Assembly: GCF_017310015.1 (NCBI RefSeq)
Contig: NZ_CP022297.1
Span: 3,100,001-3,164,000, forward strand
Length of the DNA stretch: 64,000 bases
Direction: 5' to 3'
DNA from: Marinobacterium iners
GTDB lineage: Bacteria; Pseudomonadota; Gammaproteobacteria; Pseudomonadales; Balneatricaceae
The translations under genes were made by a program, and so were the position numbers. This document shows, in pieces, positions 51,575 to 61,009 of this stretch (position 1 is the stretch's first letter; the number at the start of each line of letters is the position of its first letter). The notes beneath the pieces are model-generated. The model was not told the origin of the DNA. It searched no databases and worked only from the letters and a program-made list of their open reading frames with translations.

Positions 51575-52222
51575 TCAGGGTTGCAGACGTTCTATCTGCC
51601 AGCCGGTGTCATTGTACTGGTAGCGGAAGCGATCATGCAGGCGGTTCTCCCGTCCCTGCCAAAATTCGTACAGCTCGGGTATCAGCCGATAACCACCCCA
51701 GGTTAACGGACAGGGAATGACGGCTCCCTCAAAGGTTTGATCCAGTTCGGCTACGCGCTGTTCCAGCGTGATACGATGATCAATCGGGAAGCTTTGATGC
51801 GAAGCTGCCGCACTCAGCTGACTGCCGCGCGGCCGTTCGTGAAAGTAGGTCTCGCCCATTGCGTGATCAAGCTGCTCGACACGTCCACGGATCCGCACCT
51901 GACGCTCAAGTCCGCGCCAGTAAAACAGCAACTCGGCTTTCGGGTTCTGCTGCAACTGCTCCCCCTTCTCGGAGCGAAAATCAGTGAACCAACAGAAACC
52001 ATCCGCATCGAAACGCTTGAGCAGCACAATACGTGCGGCTGGCCAGCCATCCGCACCGGCCGTGGCAAGAGTCATTGAGGTTGCATCGTCGGGATAGGCC
52101 TCCAGCGCCTGCTGCATCCAGTGACCAAACTGCTCCAGCGGGTCAGCCGCCAGCTCGGCACGACTCAGTCCCGCCGCCACATATTCGCGGCGCAGGGCAC
52201 TGATTTCGGGGGTATCACTCAT
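51575..52222 (-). CDS. pdxH: Pyridoxamine 5'-phosphate oxidase
   Basis: A 215-residue FMN flavoprotein that oxidises pyridoxine or pyridoxamine phosphate to pyridoxal 5'-phosphate. Marker blocks are ATSMTLATAGADGWPAARIV, FTDFRSEKGEQLQQNPKAEL and the C-terminal signature ENRLHDRFRYQ with INDTGW-like YNDTGWQIERLQP. Length is normal. GGAGA precedes the ATG. Confidence 0.95.
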   Translation of the reverse strand: MSDTPEISALRREYVAAGLSRAELAADPLEQFGHWMQQALEAYPDDATSMTLATAGADGWPAARIVLLKRFDADGFCWFTDFRSEKGEQLQQNPKAELLFYWRGLERQVRIRGRVEQLDHAMGETYFHERPRGSQLSAAASHQSFPIDHRITLEQRVAELDQTFEGAVIPCPLTWGGYRLIPELYEFWQGRENRLHDRFRYQYNDTGWQIERLQP

Positions 52223-52330
52223 AGATTTCTCCAGTCGAATGGGCTCAAGCGGTTACTATAACCGAAACAATCAGGGTTATACTGCCCGGGATCACGCGGG
52301 ATGCAGTTCAGATCAAGGAGATTGAAATCA

Positions 52331-53023
52331 ATGCATGGACCAAAACAGACAAGACGGATCCTTGGGTTATTGCTGATAGGCTTACTGCTTGGCGGCTGTG
52401 CAGCCAGTGGCAATGAGCGTCCGTTCCAGTTTAAAAACCTGGGCAAGTCCGAGATCGATATGGTCGCCGATCTGCATGTTGAAACAGTTAATCAACTGGC
52501 GCGAGAGCTGGCTATCAAGCTGTACAAGCGCAACCCGCGGGAACTGGCGAAAGTACCCGGTATGACCATTGAAAGACGCCTGGAATTGCTGCTGAACTCC
52601 CCCCGACTGATCACCCACCCAGAACTGAACAACCTGTATGCAGAGAAAGCCGTGCCACTGGCGTTTGATCCCGCGTTTCAGGGCGACCGGGTATTTGCAC
52701 TGATGGTCGGCATTACCGGGATGCTGCACGCTTCGTACAGTTATCGTGACGAGTTTTACATGCTCAACGAGATGGATCAGCAAAAACTGTACAACTGCGC
52801 CCGTAATCTGGAAGCCGTGGCCTGGCGACTCAATACCTACCGGCAGGAAAACGGTGAGCCTTTCCTGTACGCCAACAGCCCAACCAATCTAAGCTACGAG
52901 CGCATTATGTCCAAGTTGATCGCCCATCAGGACATGATGGCAAAAATTGTCTCTGACTCATCCAACCGGGCGATCAATACCGTGGTGCATGGCATCGCAT
53001 CAACCACCTTGCTGCCGATCTAG
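52331..53023 (+). CDS. Putative lipoprotein of unknown function
   Basis: A 230-residue protein with a lipoprotein signal (ILGLLLIGLLLGGCAASGNE, lipobox LGGC near residue 23). The mature part is mostly helical with conserved-looking Trp/Tyr positions but no motif I recognise. AAGGAG stands upstream of the ATG at 52331. It overlaps the convergent kinase gene's end by four bases. Confidence 0.7.
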   Translation: MHGPKQTRRILGLLLIGLLLGGCAASGNERPFQFKNLGKSEIDMVADLHVETVNQLARELAIKLYKRNPRELAKVPGMTIERRLELLLNSPRLITHPELNNLYAEKAVPLAFDPAFQGDRVFALMVGITGMLHASYSYRDEFYMLNEMDQQKLYNCARNLEAVAWRLNTYRQENGEPFLYANSPTNLSYERIMSKLIAHQDMMAKIVSDSSNRAINTVVHGIASTTLLPI

Positions 53024-54021
53024 CTGCCACACAACGGCTTAAGTACGCGAATATCCGCGATTTTGTGGTTTTCGTTCAGGAACAGGGTGACATCAGCCTG
53101 GTCAGGCATTTCGTCCAGCATGGCCCGGGTCAGGCGTTCATAGTGCTGAATGAAACGTTTGATCTCGTTACCATCCATGATTCGCAGATGGTCAGTCGGC
53201 TGCTGAGTGTCATAGATGTACTGGATCCGCTCGGCCAGTTTTTTCTCCTGCAGCGAACGCCACTCATACACCGCATCCATACTCGGTACGCAGAGCATCA
53301 GCAATACATCCAAACGTGAAAACAGCTCTCGATAGGGCCCTTTCAGCTGTTCATTGACATGCCGCCGCCAAATTCCATGCGGGTCTTCGTTGCGCTCAAG
53401 AATATTCACTGGCTCAACCAGCGTTTCCTCCTGCTGCGGCTGCGCGCCGACGCACCACCCCTCCAGCACGATCAGATCCGCTCCGCCGATCCATTCCTGC
53501 CACACCGAGTCGGGGCAGCGATCATCGATCGACTTGTCGAACACCGGAATTTTGGTCACTCGTTCGGGATCATCGGCGCACAAGCTGTCGATAATCTCCA
53601 TGCCCAGCTCTACATCATGTGTGCCGGGTACGCCCCGGGTGACAAACAGGGGATGAATGCTGCGCGCCAGAGCCTCGCGGTCGGCACGAGTCTTGTAGAT
53701 ATCATCGATGGAGAAACCCACCACTCGCAGATCAAACCCTTCACCCAGAATCACTTCCAACAGATTGAACAGGGTCGACTTGCCGGCACCCTGCGCACCG
53801 TTGATGCCCAGCACCAGCGGTCCTTCCTGCTGTCGCTTGCGCGCCAGAATCCAGGCAGCCAGCGGCACATAGATCTCCTCGAACATCTCCTTCAGGCCGA
53901 TATCCACCTTCAATGATTCCAGGGTGGCAGCGAACGCCTGCTCCACCGCCTGCACGGCATGACGACGTTCTTCAACACTGAGGCAGAGCTGGTCGCGCGG
54001 CCAGCGAGTAAGCAAACTCAT
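53020..54021 (-). CDS. P-loop kinase, D-glycerate 3-kinase-like (YggC family)
   Basis: A 333-residue protein of the phosphoribulokinase/uridine-kinase-like fold. The Walker A motif is GINGAQGAGKSTLF (~residue 74). Then come VGFSIDDIYKTRADREALA, RGVPGTHDVELGM and LIVLEGWCVGAQPQ. The same blocks define the plant-type glycerate kinase relatives in bacteria. Glycerate phosphorylation is likely but not certain. Confidence 0.8.
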   Translation of the reverse strand: MSLLTRWPRDQLCLSVEERRHAVQAVEQAFAATLESLKVDIGLKEMFEEIYVPLAAWILARKRQQEGPLVLGINGAQGAGKSTLFNLLEVILGEGFDLRVVGFSIDDIYKTRADREALARSIHPLFVTRGVPGTHDVELGMEIIDSLCADDPERVTKIPVFDKSIDDRCPDSVWQEWIGGADLIVLEGWCVGAQPQQEETLVEPVNILERNEDPHGIWRRHVNEQLKGPYRELFSRLDVLLMLCVPSMDAVYEWRSLQEKKLAERIQYIYDTQQPTDHLRIMDGNEIKRFIQHYERLTRAMLDEMPDQADVTLFLNENHKIADIRVLKPLCGS

Positions 54022-54224
54022 GGGTGATCACTCTTGAAGCAGGGAACAGATGAACGGAACGAGAGTCTACCCCATATTATCCAAACACCGATACTCTGCA
54101 CTCCGGGGTGATCCTGCACCCATCAAACGGTATTTGACGCTATGCGCATCCGCCCCGGATTGTGTATAAACTGATTGTACAACACCCGGTTCGGGACCAT
54201 TTAAAAACGCACAGGGAGCCAAGC

Positions 54225-55601
54225 ATGAATCCGGAATTTCGCACCGAGCATGACAGCATGGGTGAGGTACAGGTACCCCGTGATGCCCTGTACGCCGCAC
54301 AGACCCAACGGGCTGTGGATAACTTTCAAATCAGTGATCTGTGCCTGCCGGCTTCGTTCATCACAACGCTGGCCCAGATCAAGGCAGCCTGCGCACGTGC
54401 CAATGCGGAGCTGGGCCTGCTGGAAAAAGAGCAGGCAGATGCCATTGTGGACGCAGCCGACCAGTTGATCGCCGGTGAACATCTCGACCAGTTCCCGGTG
54501 GACGTATTCCAGACCGGCTCCGGCACCAGCAGCAACATGAACATGAACGAAGTGCTCAGTGCGCTGATCAAGCAGCGCACCGGCCTTGAGCTGCACCCGA
54601 ATGATCACATCAACATGAGCCAAAGCTCGAACGATGTGATCCCCACCTGCATTCATGTCAGCGCACTGCTGCAGCTGGAAAACAGCCTGATCCCGGCACT
54701 GCGCCATCTCGTCGGCATTCTGACGCGCAAGCGCTCTGAGCTGTCCCAGATCGTCAAGACCGGTCGTACCCATCTGATGGATGCCATGCCTATCCGCATG
54801 GATCAGGAGGTATCAGGCTGGCTGACACAGATACAGGATTGCATCGCACGACTGGAAAGCGTGCGCCCGCGACTGTTGCAGGTGGCTCAAGGCGGAACGG
54901 CGGTGGGTACCGGGGTCAACGCCCCGCGCGCCTTCTCACGCCTGTTCTGCCGTCAGCTCAGCATTCGTACTGGCTTGACCCTGCAGCCTGCACAGAACCA
55001 CTTTACGGCTCAGGCCTGTCAGGATACGGCAGTTGAGCTGTCCGGCCAGCTCAAGACCTGCGCCACGGCATTGATGAAAATTGCCAATGATCTGCGCTGG
55101 ATGAACTCCGGCCCACTGGCAGGTCTTGGCGAAATCGCCCTGCCTGCCCTGCAACCTGGCTCTTCCATCATGCCCGGCAAGGTCAACCCGGTGATCTCCG
55201 AAGCAGTCATGATGGCCGCCGCTCAGGTGTGTGGCAACGATGTCAGCATCAGCATCTGTGGCCAGCACGGCAACTTTCAGCTCAATACCATGCTGCCGCT
55301 GATTGCTTACAACCTGTTGCAGAGCGAGATGCTGGTCGCCAACGCTGCCGTCACACTGGCCGACAAGGCGATCGAAGGCTTTACGGTCAACAGCGACAAT
55401 ATCGAGGCGGCCCTGTCGCGCAACCCGGTTCTAGTCACGGCACTCAACCCGGTTCTGGGCTATGAGCAGGCGGCCACCCTTGCCAAACAGGCCTATACCG
55501 AAGGTCGACCCATCGTCGACGTGGTCGTGGAACAGACCGACCTTGAGCGCGAAGAGGTGGAAGGTCTGCTCGATCCGCTGCGCTTAACTGGCATCGAATA
55601 G
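54225..55601 (+). CDS. fumC: Fumarate hydratase class II
   Basis: A 458-residue fumarase/aspartase-family enzyme that interconverts fumarate and malate. Conserved blocks are TGSGTSSNMNMNEV, NDHINMSQSSNDVIPT, GRTHLMDAMPIRMDQE and the signature GSSIMPGKVNPVISE. Length is normal. AGGGAG precedes the ATG at 54225. Aspartase and argininosuccinate lyase share the fold, but the NDHIN and GRTHLMDA blocks favour fumarase. Confidence 0.93.
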   Translation: MNPEFRTEHDSMGEVQVPRDALYAAQTQRAVDNFQISDLCLPASFITTLAQIKAACARANAELGLLEKEQADAIVDAADQLIAGEHLDQFPVDVFQTGSGTSSNMNMNEVLSALIKQRTGLELHPNDHINMSQSSNDVIPTCIHVSALLQLENSLIPALRHLVGILTRKRSELSQIVKTGRTHLMDAMPIRMDQEVSGWLTQIQDCIARLESVRPRLLQVAQGGTAVGTGVNAPRAFSRLFCRQLSIRTGLTLQPAQNHFTAQACQDTAVELSGQLKTCATALMKIANDLRWMNSGPLAGLGEIALPALQPGSSIMPGKVNPVISEAVMMAAAQVCGNDVSISICGQHGNFQLNTMLPLIAYNLLQSEMLVANAAVTLADKAIEGFTVNSDNIEAALSRNPVLVTALNPVLGYEQAATLAKQAYTEGRPIVDVVVEQTDLEREEVEGLLDPLRLTGIE

Positions 55602-55677
55602 GCCGCTTCCGCTATACTTTTGCGCCTGAAATCTGGCCTAAAACCCTGCACTTTGCAGGGTATGACAGGAAACTTGC

Positions 55678-56874
55678 ATGAACCGCGATCTCGACCGACT
55701 GCAGCCCTACCCGTTTGAGAAACTGGCCGTCCTCAAGGCCGGTGTTCAGCCCCCCAAAAGCCTTGAGCACATCTCGCTCGGCATTGGAGAGCCCAAACAT
55801 CCGGCTCCGCCCTTCGTAACCGATGTACTGGCGGAAAACCTCAGCGGTGTTTCCACCTACCCGACCACCAAGGGGATGCCGGAACTGCGTCAGGCAATGG
55901 CAAGCTGGTGCGAACGCCGCTTCGGTCTGCAGACCGAGAGCATGGACCCTGAGCGCAACATTCTGCCGGTCAACGGTACCCGTGAAGCTATCTTTGCTTT
56001 CACTCAGGCGGCGGTCGAGCGCAAGCCCGGTGCTCTGGTCATGTCCCCCAACCCCTTCTATCAGATCTATGAAGGGGCCACCTATCTGTCCGGGGCCGAA
56101 CCTTACTACCTCAACTGCCTGGCCGAAAACGGCTTTATCCCCGATTATGATGCCGTTCCAGCGGATATCTGGCAGCGGACCCAGCTGCTGTTTGTCTGCT
56201 CACCGGGTAACCCAACAGGGGCCGTGCACAGTGTCGAGACCCTGAAAAAGCTGATCGCCCTGGCGGATGAACATGACTTCATCATCTGCTCGGATGAGTG
56301 CTATTCCGAGCTGTACCCGGACGAGGACAACAAGCCGGCCGGATTACTGCAGGCCTGTGCCGAGCTGGGCCGGAACGACTATGCCCGCTGCATCGTGTTC
56401 CACAGCCTCTCCAAGCGCTCCAACCTGCCCGGCATGCGTTCCGGTTTTATCGCCGGTGATGCCAGCCTGTTGGAACCTTTCCTGCTCTATCGCACCTACC
56501 ACGGCTGCTCCATGCCGGTTCAGCACCAGTTGGCTTCCATCGCCGCCTGGAATGACGAAGGCCACGTATACGAAAACCGCTGCCAGTATCGACACAAGTT
56601 CGATGCGGTGCTGCGCGTACTGCAGCCGGTGATGGATGTGAAACAGTCCGATGCCAGCTTCTATCTCTGGGCACCCACCCCGATGGCGGATGATGAATTT
56701 GCCAAAGGTCTGTTCGCACAGCAGAATCTGACCGTGCTGCCGGGCCGCTACCTGTCCCGCGAAGTGGACGGCGTGCTGCCGGGGTCCGGTTTTGTGCGCA
56801 TGGCACTGGTGGCAACGGTATCCGAGTGTGTTGAAGCGGCCGAACGCATTCGCCGCTATATTGAATCCCTGTAA
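55678..56874 (+). CDS. dapC: N-succinyldiaminopimelate aminotransferase
   Basis: A 398-residue class I PLP aminotransferase. It has SLGIGEPKHPAP near the N-terminus, CSPGNPTGAVHSVE, the PLP lysine in HSLSKRSNLPGMRSGF and Arg in GFVRMALV. It converts N-succinyl-2-amino-6-oxopimelate to N-succinyl-diaminopimelate in lysine and cell-wall synthesis. It heads the dapC-yffB-dapD-dapE cluster, whose order supports the assignment. Confidence 0.93.
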   Translation: MNRDLDRLQPYPFEKLAVLKAGVQPPKSLEHISLGIGEPKHPAPPFVTDVLAENLSGVSTYPTTKGMPELRQAMASWCERRFGLQTESMDPERNILPVNGTREAIFAFTQAAVERKPGALVMSPNPFYQIYEGATYLSGAEPYYLNCLAENGFIPDYDAVPADIWQRTQLLFVCSPGNPTGAVHSVETLKKLIALADEHDFIICSDECYSELYPDEDNKPAGLLQACAELGRNDYARCIVFHSLSKRSNLPGMRSGFIAGDASLLEPFLLYRTYHGCSMPVQHQLASIAAWNDEGHVYENRCQYRHKFDAVLRVLQPVMDVKQSDASFYLWAPTPMADDEFAKGLFAQQNLTVLPGRYLSREVDGVLPGSGFVRMALVATVSECVEAAERIRRYIESL

Positions 56875-56884
56875 GGAGTTGCCC

Positions 56885-57232
56885 GTGACCACGCTGTACG
56901 GCATCAGCAACTGCGACACCGTGCGCAAGGCGCGCAAATGGCTGGAAGCCCGTGGTGTTGCATTTGAATTTCATGACTTTCGCAAACAGGGCCTCGGCGC
57001 TGACAAGGTCGCCCATTGGTGTGATGCAGTCGGGCTGGACAAAGTACTGAACAAGCGCGGCACCACTTGGCGCCAGCTGCCGGATGAGGTCAAGGCCACT
57101 ACCGATGAGCAAGCCCTGCAGGCCTTGATGGTCGAGCAGCCGACACTGATCAAGCGTCCGGTGCTGGAACTGGACGACGGTCGGGTTGAAGTCGGCTTTA
57201 AAGACACCGATTACGCGGCCCTGTTCGACTGA
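56885..57232 (+). CDS. yffB: ArsC/Spx-family reductase, YffB type
   Basis: A 115-residue thioredoxin-fold protein. The N-terminal TLYGISNCDTVRKARKWLE carries a single active-site-type Cys. FHDFRKQGL and LIKRPVLELDDG follow. It starts at GTG (56885) 10 bases after dapC. Its location between dapC and dapD is common in pseudomonads and relatives; its real substrate is unknown and arsenate reduction is doubtful. Confidence 0.88.
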   Translation: MTTLYGISNCDTVRKARKWLEARGVAFEFHDFRKQGLGADKVAHWCDAVGLDKVLNKRGTTWRQLPDEVKATTDEQALQALMVEQPTLIKRPVLELDDGRVEVGFKDTDYAALFD

Positions 57233-57274
57233 ACAGCGCCTCTCTTTTTGATGAATTGAACAACGGAGTTAACA

Positions 57275-58306
57275 ATGGCGAATTTCGCATTTGGTTTGGG
57301 TGTAGGTACAAAATCGTCTGCCGGCGACTGGCTGGAGGTGTACTACAACGCACCGCTGCTGAACGCGGATGACACGCTGATTGCCGCCGTGGCCGACAAG
57401 GTGGGTTACGCCGGTGGCAACCAGACCATCGAACTGAACGCCTCCCAGCTGAAGGCGCTGGAAGCGGCTTTCCTGTCCGTAGATGCCGAAGCTCAGGCTG
57501 AAGTGGTCGAGATTCTGGAAGGCACCCAGCAGCCGCTGGTGCTCTGCATCCTGGAAACCGACGCTGCGCCACAAACTACCGCCGAGGTGTACCTGAAGCT
57601 GTCGCTGTTGTCGCACCGTCTGGTCAAACCGCACGGCATCGACCTGAGCGGCATGTTCCCGCTGCTGCCTAACGTAGCCTGGACCAATGAAGGTGCCGTG
57701 GCACTGGACGACCTGCCGCGCCGTCAGCTCTCGGCTCGTGCTCAGGGCAAGGTGCTGGACGTGTTCTCCGTCGACAAGTTCCCGAAAATGGCCAACTACG
57801 CGGTACCGGCCGGCATTCGCATCGGTGACGCATCACGTATCCGCCTGGGCGCCCACGTGGGCGAAGGCACCACCGTGATGCATGAAGGTTTCATCAACTT
57901 CAACGCCGGCACCCTGGGCGTGAGCATGGTTGAAGGCCGAATCTCCGCTGGTGTTGTCGTGGGCAACGGCTCCGATATCGGTGGCGGCGCGTCCACCATG
58001 GGCACGCTGTCCGGTGGCAACAACGTGGTGATCTCTGTGGGTGAGAACTGCCTGCTGGGCGCCAACGCCGGTCTCGGCCTGCCGCTGGGTGATCGTTGCA
58101 CCATCGAAGCGGGCCTGTACGTTACCGGTGGTTCCAAGGTCACCCTGCTGGACGAGCACAACCAGGAAGTGGGCGTAGTCAAGGCTGGCGAACTGGCCGG
58201 CACCCCGGACCTGCTGTTCCGCCGCAACTCGCAGAATGGTCGCATCGAGGTGAAAACCAACAAGAGCGCCATCGAGCTGAACGCCGAGCTGCACAAGCAC
58301 AACTGA
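57275..58306 (+). CDS. dapD: Tetrahydrodipicolinate N-succinyltransferase
   Basis: A 343-residue left-handed beta-helix acyltransferase, the longer DapD type. The N-terminal domain (ANFAFGLGVGTKSSAGDWLE) is followed by hexapeptide repeats (RIRLGAHVGEGTTVMHEGFI, NGSDIGGGASTMGTLSGGNN). It succinylates tetrahydrodipicolinate using succinyl-CoA. AACGGAG precedes the ATG. A terminator follows before dapE. Confidence 0.95.
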   Translation: MANFAFGLGVGTKSSAGDWLEVYYNAPLLNADDTLIAAVADKVGYAGGNQTIELNASQLKALEAAFLSVDAEAQAEVVEILEGTQQPLVLCILETDAAPQTTAEVYLKLSLLSHRLVKPHGIDLSGMFPLLPNVAWTNEGAVALDDLPRRQLSARAQGKVLDVFSVDKFPKMANYAVPAGIRIGDASRIRLGAHVGEGTTVMHEGFINFNAGTLGVSMVEGRISAGVVVGNGSDIGGGASTMGTLSGGNNVVISVGENCLLGANAGLGLPLGDRCTIEAGLYVTGGSKVTLLDEHNQEVGVVKAGELAGTPDLLFRRNSQNGRIEVKTNKSAIELNAELHKHN

Positions 58307-58324
58307 GCGTAACAGCGCTGACCG

Positions 58325-58358
58325 ACCCCGTTCACCCAATGGTGTACGGGGTTTTATT
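58325..58358 (+). terminator. Terminator after dapD
   Basis: ACCCCGT and ACGGGGT pair, extended by CACC/GGTG toward the loop, and are followed by TTTATTGTTTT. It would at least partly separate dapD from dapE. Confidence 0.88.
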
Positions 58359-58381
58359 GTTTTCAAGCCGCAGGATTCAAC

Positions 58382-59524
58382 ATGACTTCGACCTCCCCTA
58401 CGCTGGATCTGGCCATGGAGCTGATCAGCCGCCGCTCCGTCACCCCCGAGGATGATGGCTGTCAGGAACTGATGATCAGCCGGCTGGAAAAACTCGGCTT
58501 TCGTATCGAGAGACTGCCGTTTGAAGAGGTGACCAACCTCTGGGCTCGCCGTGGTGATTCAGGCCCTCTGTTCTGCTTTGCCGGGCATACCGATGTGGTG
58601 CCCTCCGGCCCCGAAGAGCAGTGGCAGTTTCCGCCCTTCGAGCCGCGCATCGAGGAAGGTTATCTCTGCGGTCGTGGCGCGGCGGACATGAAAGGCAGCC
58701 TGGCCGCCTTTGTTACCGCCGTGGAGCGCTTTGTCGCCAACCACCCGGACCATCAGGGCTCCATCGCCCTGCTGATCACCAGCGACGAAGAAGGCCCCTT
58801 CATTAACGGTACCACCCGCGTGATCGACCATCTGGAAGCACGCAACGAGAAGATCGACTGGTGCATCGTCGGCGAGCCTTCCAGCACGGAAAAAGTGGGT
58901 GATGTGATCAAAAACGGTCGCCGCGGTTCACTCAGCGGCACGTTGAAGGTACGTGGCATTCAGGGCCATGTGGCCTACCCGCATCTTGTGCGCAATCCGA
59001 TCCACGAAGCCGCTCCGGCACTGGCGGAGCTGGCAGCCACCGTTTGGGACGAAGGCAATGAATTCTTCCCGCCCACCAGTTTCCAGATCTCAAATATCAA
59101 TGCCGGCACCGGTGCCACCAACGTGGTTCCCGGCCATGTGGATATTGCTTTCAACTTCCGCTTCTCCACTGAAGTGACCGCCGATGAACTGAAGGTGCGT
59201 GTGCGCGAGATCCTCGACCGGCATGGCCTTGAGTGGGATATCGACTGGATTCTGTCCGGCAACCCCTTCCTCACCGCTGCCGGCAGTCTGGTGGATGCGG
59301 CACGGGAGTCAATCCGCTCTGTAATGGGTTACGAAACCGAGCTGTCCACCTCCGGCGGCACCTCTGATGGTCGTTTTATTGCACCCACCGGGGCTCAGGT
59401 ACTGGAGTTGGGGCCCTGCAACGCCACCATCCACAAGATCAACGAGCGTGTACGGGCCAGCGATCTGGATGATCTGTCGCACCTGTACGAAAACATTCTG
59501 GCTCGGCTGCTGGTTCAGGCATGA
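58382..59524 (+). CDS. dapE: Succinyl-diaminopimelate desuccinylase
   Basis: A 380-residue M20-type di-zinc amidohydrolase. Metal and catalytic motifs are FAGHTDVVPSGP, GRGAADMKGSLAAF, TSDEEGPFINGT and GEPSS. The dimerisation domain includes GRRGSLSGTLKVRGIQGHVA, and the C-terminal His is in LGPCNATIHKINE. It frees succinate from N-succinyl-diaminopimelate. Its stop overlaps the rlmA start as ATGA. Confidence 0.95.
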   Translation: MTSTSPTLDLAMELISRRSVTPEDDGCQELMISRLEKLGFRIERLPFEEVTNLWARRGDSGPLFCFAGHTDVVPSGPEEQWQFPPFEPRIEEGYLCGRGAADMKGSLAAFVTAVERFVANHPDHQGSIALLITSDEEGPFINGTTRVIDHLEARNEKIDWCIVGEPSSTEKVGDVIKNGRRGSLSGTLKVRGIQGHVAYPHLVRNPIHEAAPALAELAATVWDEGNEFFPPTSFQISNINAGTGATNVVPGHVDIAFNFRFSTEVTADELKVRVREILDRHGLEWDIDWILSGNPFLTAAGSLVDAARESIRSVMGYETELSTSGGTSDGRFIAPTGAQVLELGPCNATIHKINERVRASDLDDLSHLYENILARLLVQA

Positions 59525-60348
59525 GTACATTTGCGCTGATCTGCCCGGTATGCAAGTCGCCCCTGCAACAGCAGGAACAACGGCTTGGCTGTGAACACAA
59601 CCACAGCTTTGACCGCGCCCGTCAGGGGTACTGGAACTTGCTGCTGCCGCAGCGCAAACGCAGCAAGGAGCCGGGCGACAGTGCCGACATGGTGCAGGCA
59701 CGACAGCGCTTCCTGCAGGCGGGGCACTATGCCCCGCTGGCACAGGCCATTATTGATCTGCTGCAGCCTTATGTGCAGACAACTCAGGCCGGAAAACTTC
59801 TGGATCTTGGCTGTGGCGAGGGCTGGTACACCGATCAACTGCAGCGCCAGTTGAAACTGAACGTGGCCGGGCTGGATATTTCCAAACCGGCGGTACGCAC
59901 CGCCAGCCGACGCAACCCCGATATTCTCTGGATGGTCGCCACTGGCGCGGATATCCCGCTGGCCGATGAATCGGTCGACATGGCCAGTCTGATCTTCGGC
60001 CGCCTGCTGCCGGAACCCACCGCTCGTGTTCTCAAACCGGGTGGTCTCATGTTGGTGGTCTACCCCGGCCCTGAGCACCTGCGTGCCCTGCGCGGTTTGA
60101 TCTATGAACAAGTTCGTGACAGTTCGGGCTTCAGCCCTGAGCAGGCACTGGCGCAACAGTTCGAGCCCGTCGCACTGGAAAGGCTGGCGTTCGAGTTCAG
60201 GCTCGACAACGCCGAGGCGGTGCAGGACCTGCTGGCGATGACACCACACGGCCAGCGCCTGAACAGCGCCGCCCGTGAGCGCATTGCCGCCTGCTCCGCT
60301 CTGACCGAACAGGCCGATTTCAGACTGAGCCTGTTACGCAAGCGATGA
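59521..60348 (+). CDS. rlmA: 23S rRNA (guanine-N1)-methyltransferase RlmA
   Basis: A 275-residue SAM-dependent methyltransferase that methylates G745 (or G748 in relatives) of 23S rRNA. The N-terminal zinc site is CPVCKSPL with CEHNHSFD, followed by ARQGYWNLLLPQRKRS. The SAM site is LLDLGCGEGWYTDQL, and VYPGPEHLRALRGLIY is typical. It overlaps dapE and the next gene by four bases each. Confidence 0.92.
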   Translation: MSTFALICPVCKSPLQQQEQRLGCEHNHSFDRARQGYWNLLLPQRKRSKEPGDSADMVQARQRFLQAGHYAPLAQAIIDLLQPYVQTTQAGKLLDLGCGEGWYTDQLQRQLKLNVAGLDISKPAVRTASRRNPDILWMVATGADIPLADESVDMASLIFGRLLPEPTARVLKPGGLMLVVYPGPEHLRALRGLIYEQVRDSSGFSPEQALAQQFEPVALERLAFEFRLDNAEAVQDLLAMTPHGQRLNSAARERIAACSALTEQADFRLSLLRKR

Positions 60349-60632
60349 GTCGACTCAAGGACTGGCTTCGCCAGCGGGCACAGAACTCCCGAGGCAACCT
60401 GCGCCTGCTGCTCAGTGGAGCCGGGCTGTTCTTTTGTGGCGTCGGTGGCATCAGCATGGCCCAATACAGCCTCCCACCCGGGCTCAAGGCAGAATTGCTG
60501 GCACTGGCCGGCTTGATCCTGACCATCGCTGGCAGCATACTCGCCCTTATTGGTTACCTAAGCCTGAGCGTTCTGCGCATCTGGCACATTCTGGACGACG
60601 ACGATGAGCAGCACCGAGATCCGCCACCCTGA
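60345..60632 (+). CDS. Small two-span membrane protein (95 residues)
   Basis: The protein has two hydrophobic helices (LLLSGAGLFFCGVGGISMAQ and LALAGLILTIAGSILALIGY), a basic N-terminus and an acidic tail (DDDDEQ). It starts by an ATGA overlap with rlmA and overlaps the next gene by 29 bases, so it is cotranscribed. I do not recognise the family. Confidence 0.7.
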   Translation: MSRLKDWLRQRAQNSRGNLRLLLSGAGLFFCGVGGISMAQYSLPPGLKAELLALAGLILTIAGSILALIGYLSLSVLRIWHILDDDDEQHRDPPP

Positions 60633-60996
60633 CATTGAGATCTATATCAAGAACCGTTCCCTGGAACAGATACTGCAGTGGCTGCGCGATCGGGCCGACA
60701 ATGTTGAATCACACAACAGTGTCGGCGGCACGCACTCACTCACAGCCATTTTCAGCGGTCAGCGCATTCCGGTCATGATCCATGAAAAGGCGGTTGGCAA
60801 AGCCTGGATCAGCGTCTGGTTCCGCTCCGATGCCACCCCCTGGATACGTGACGTTGACTGTGCCCATGAAGTCGCCGCCGCACTGGACACCCAGGTTCGT
60901 TGCATCGTTTCTGGATGGCAGGATGGTGACGACCCGGACGAATGGTGGAAAATCGAAGGGGGTGAAATAAACAAAATTACCTGGCGCACCGACTGA
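60604..60996 (+). CDS. Hypothetical protein (130 residues)
   Basis: A soluble-looking protein without recognised motifs, Trp-rich toward the end (SGWQDGDDPDEWWKIEGGEI). Its start lies inside the end of the small membrane protein gene. It precedes the ZntB gene by 13 bases, so it is in the same operon. No function is assigned. Confidence 0.65.
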   Translation: MSSTEIRHPDIEIYIKNRSLEQILQWLRDRADNVESHNSVGGTHSLTAIFSGQRIPVMIHEKAVGKAWISVWFRSDATPWIRDVDCAHEVAAALDTQVRCIVSGWQDGDDPDEWWKIEGGEINKITWRTD

Positions 60997-61009
60997 CAGG
61001 AAAACAGCC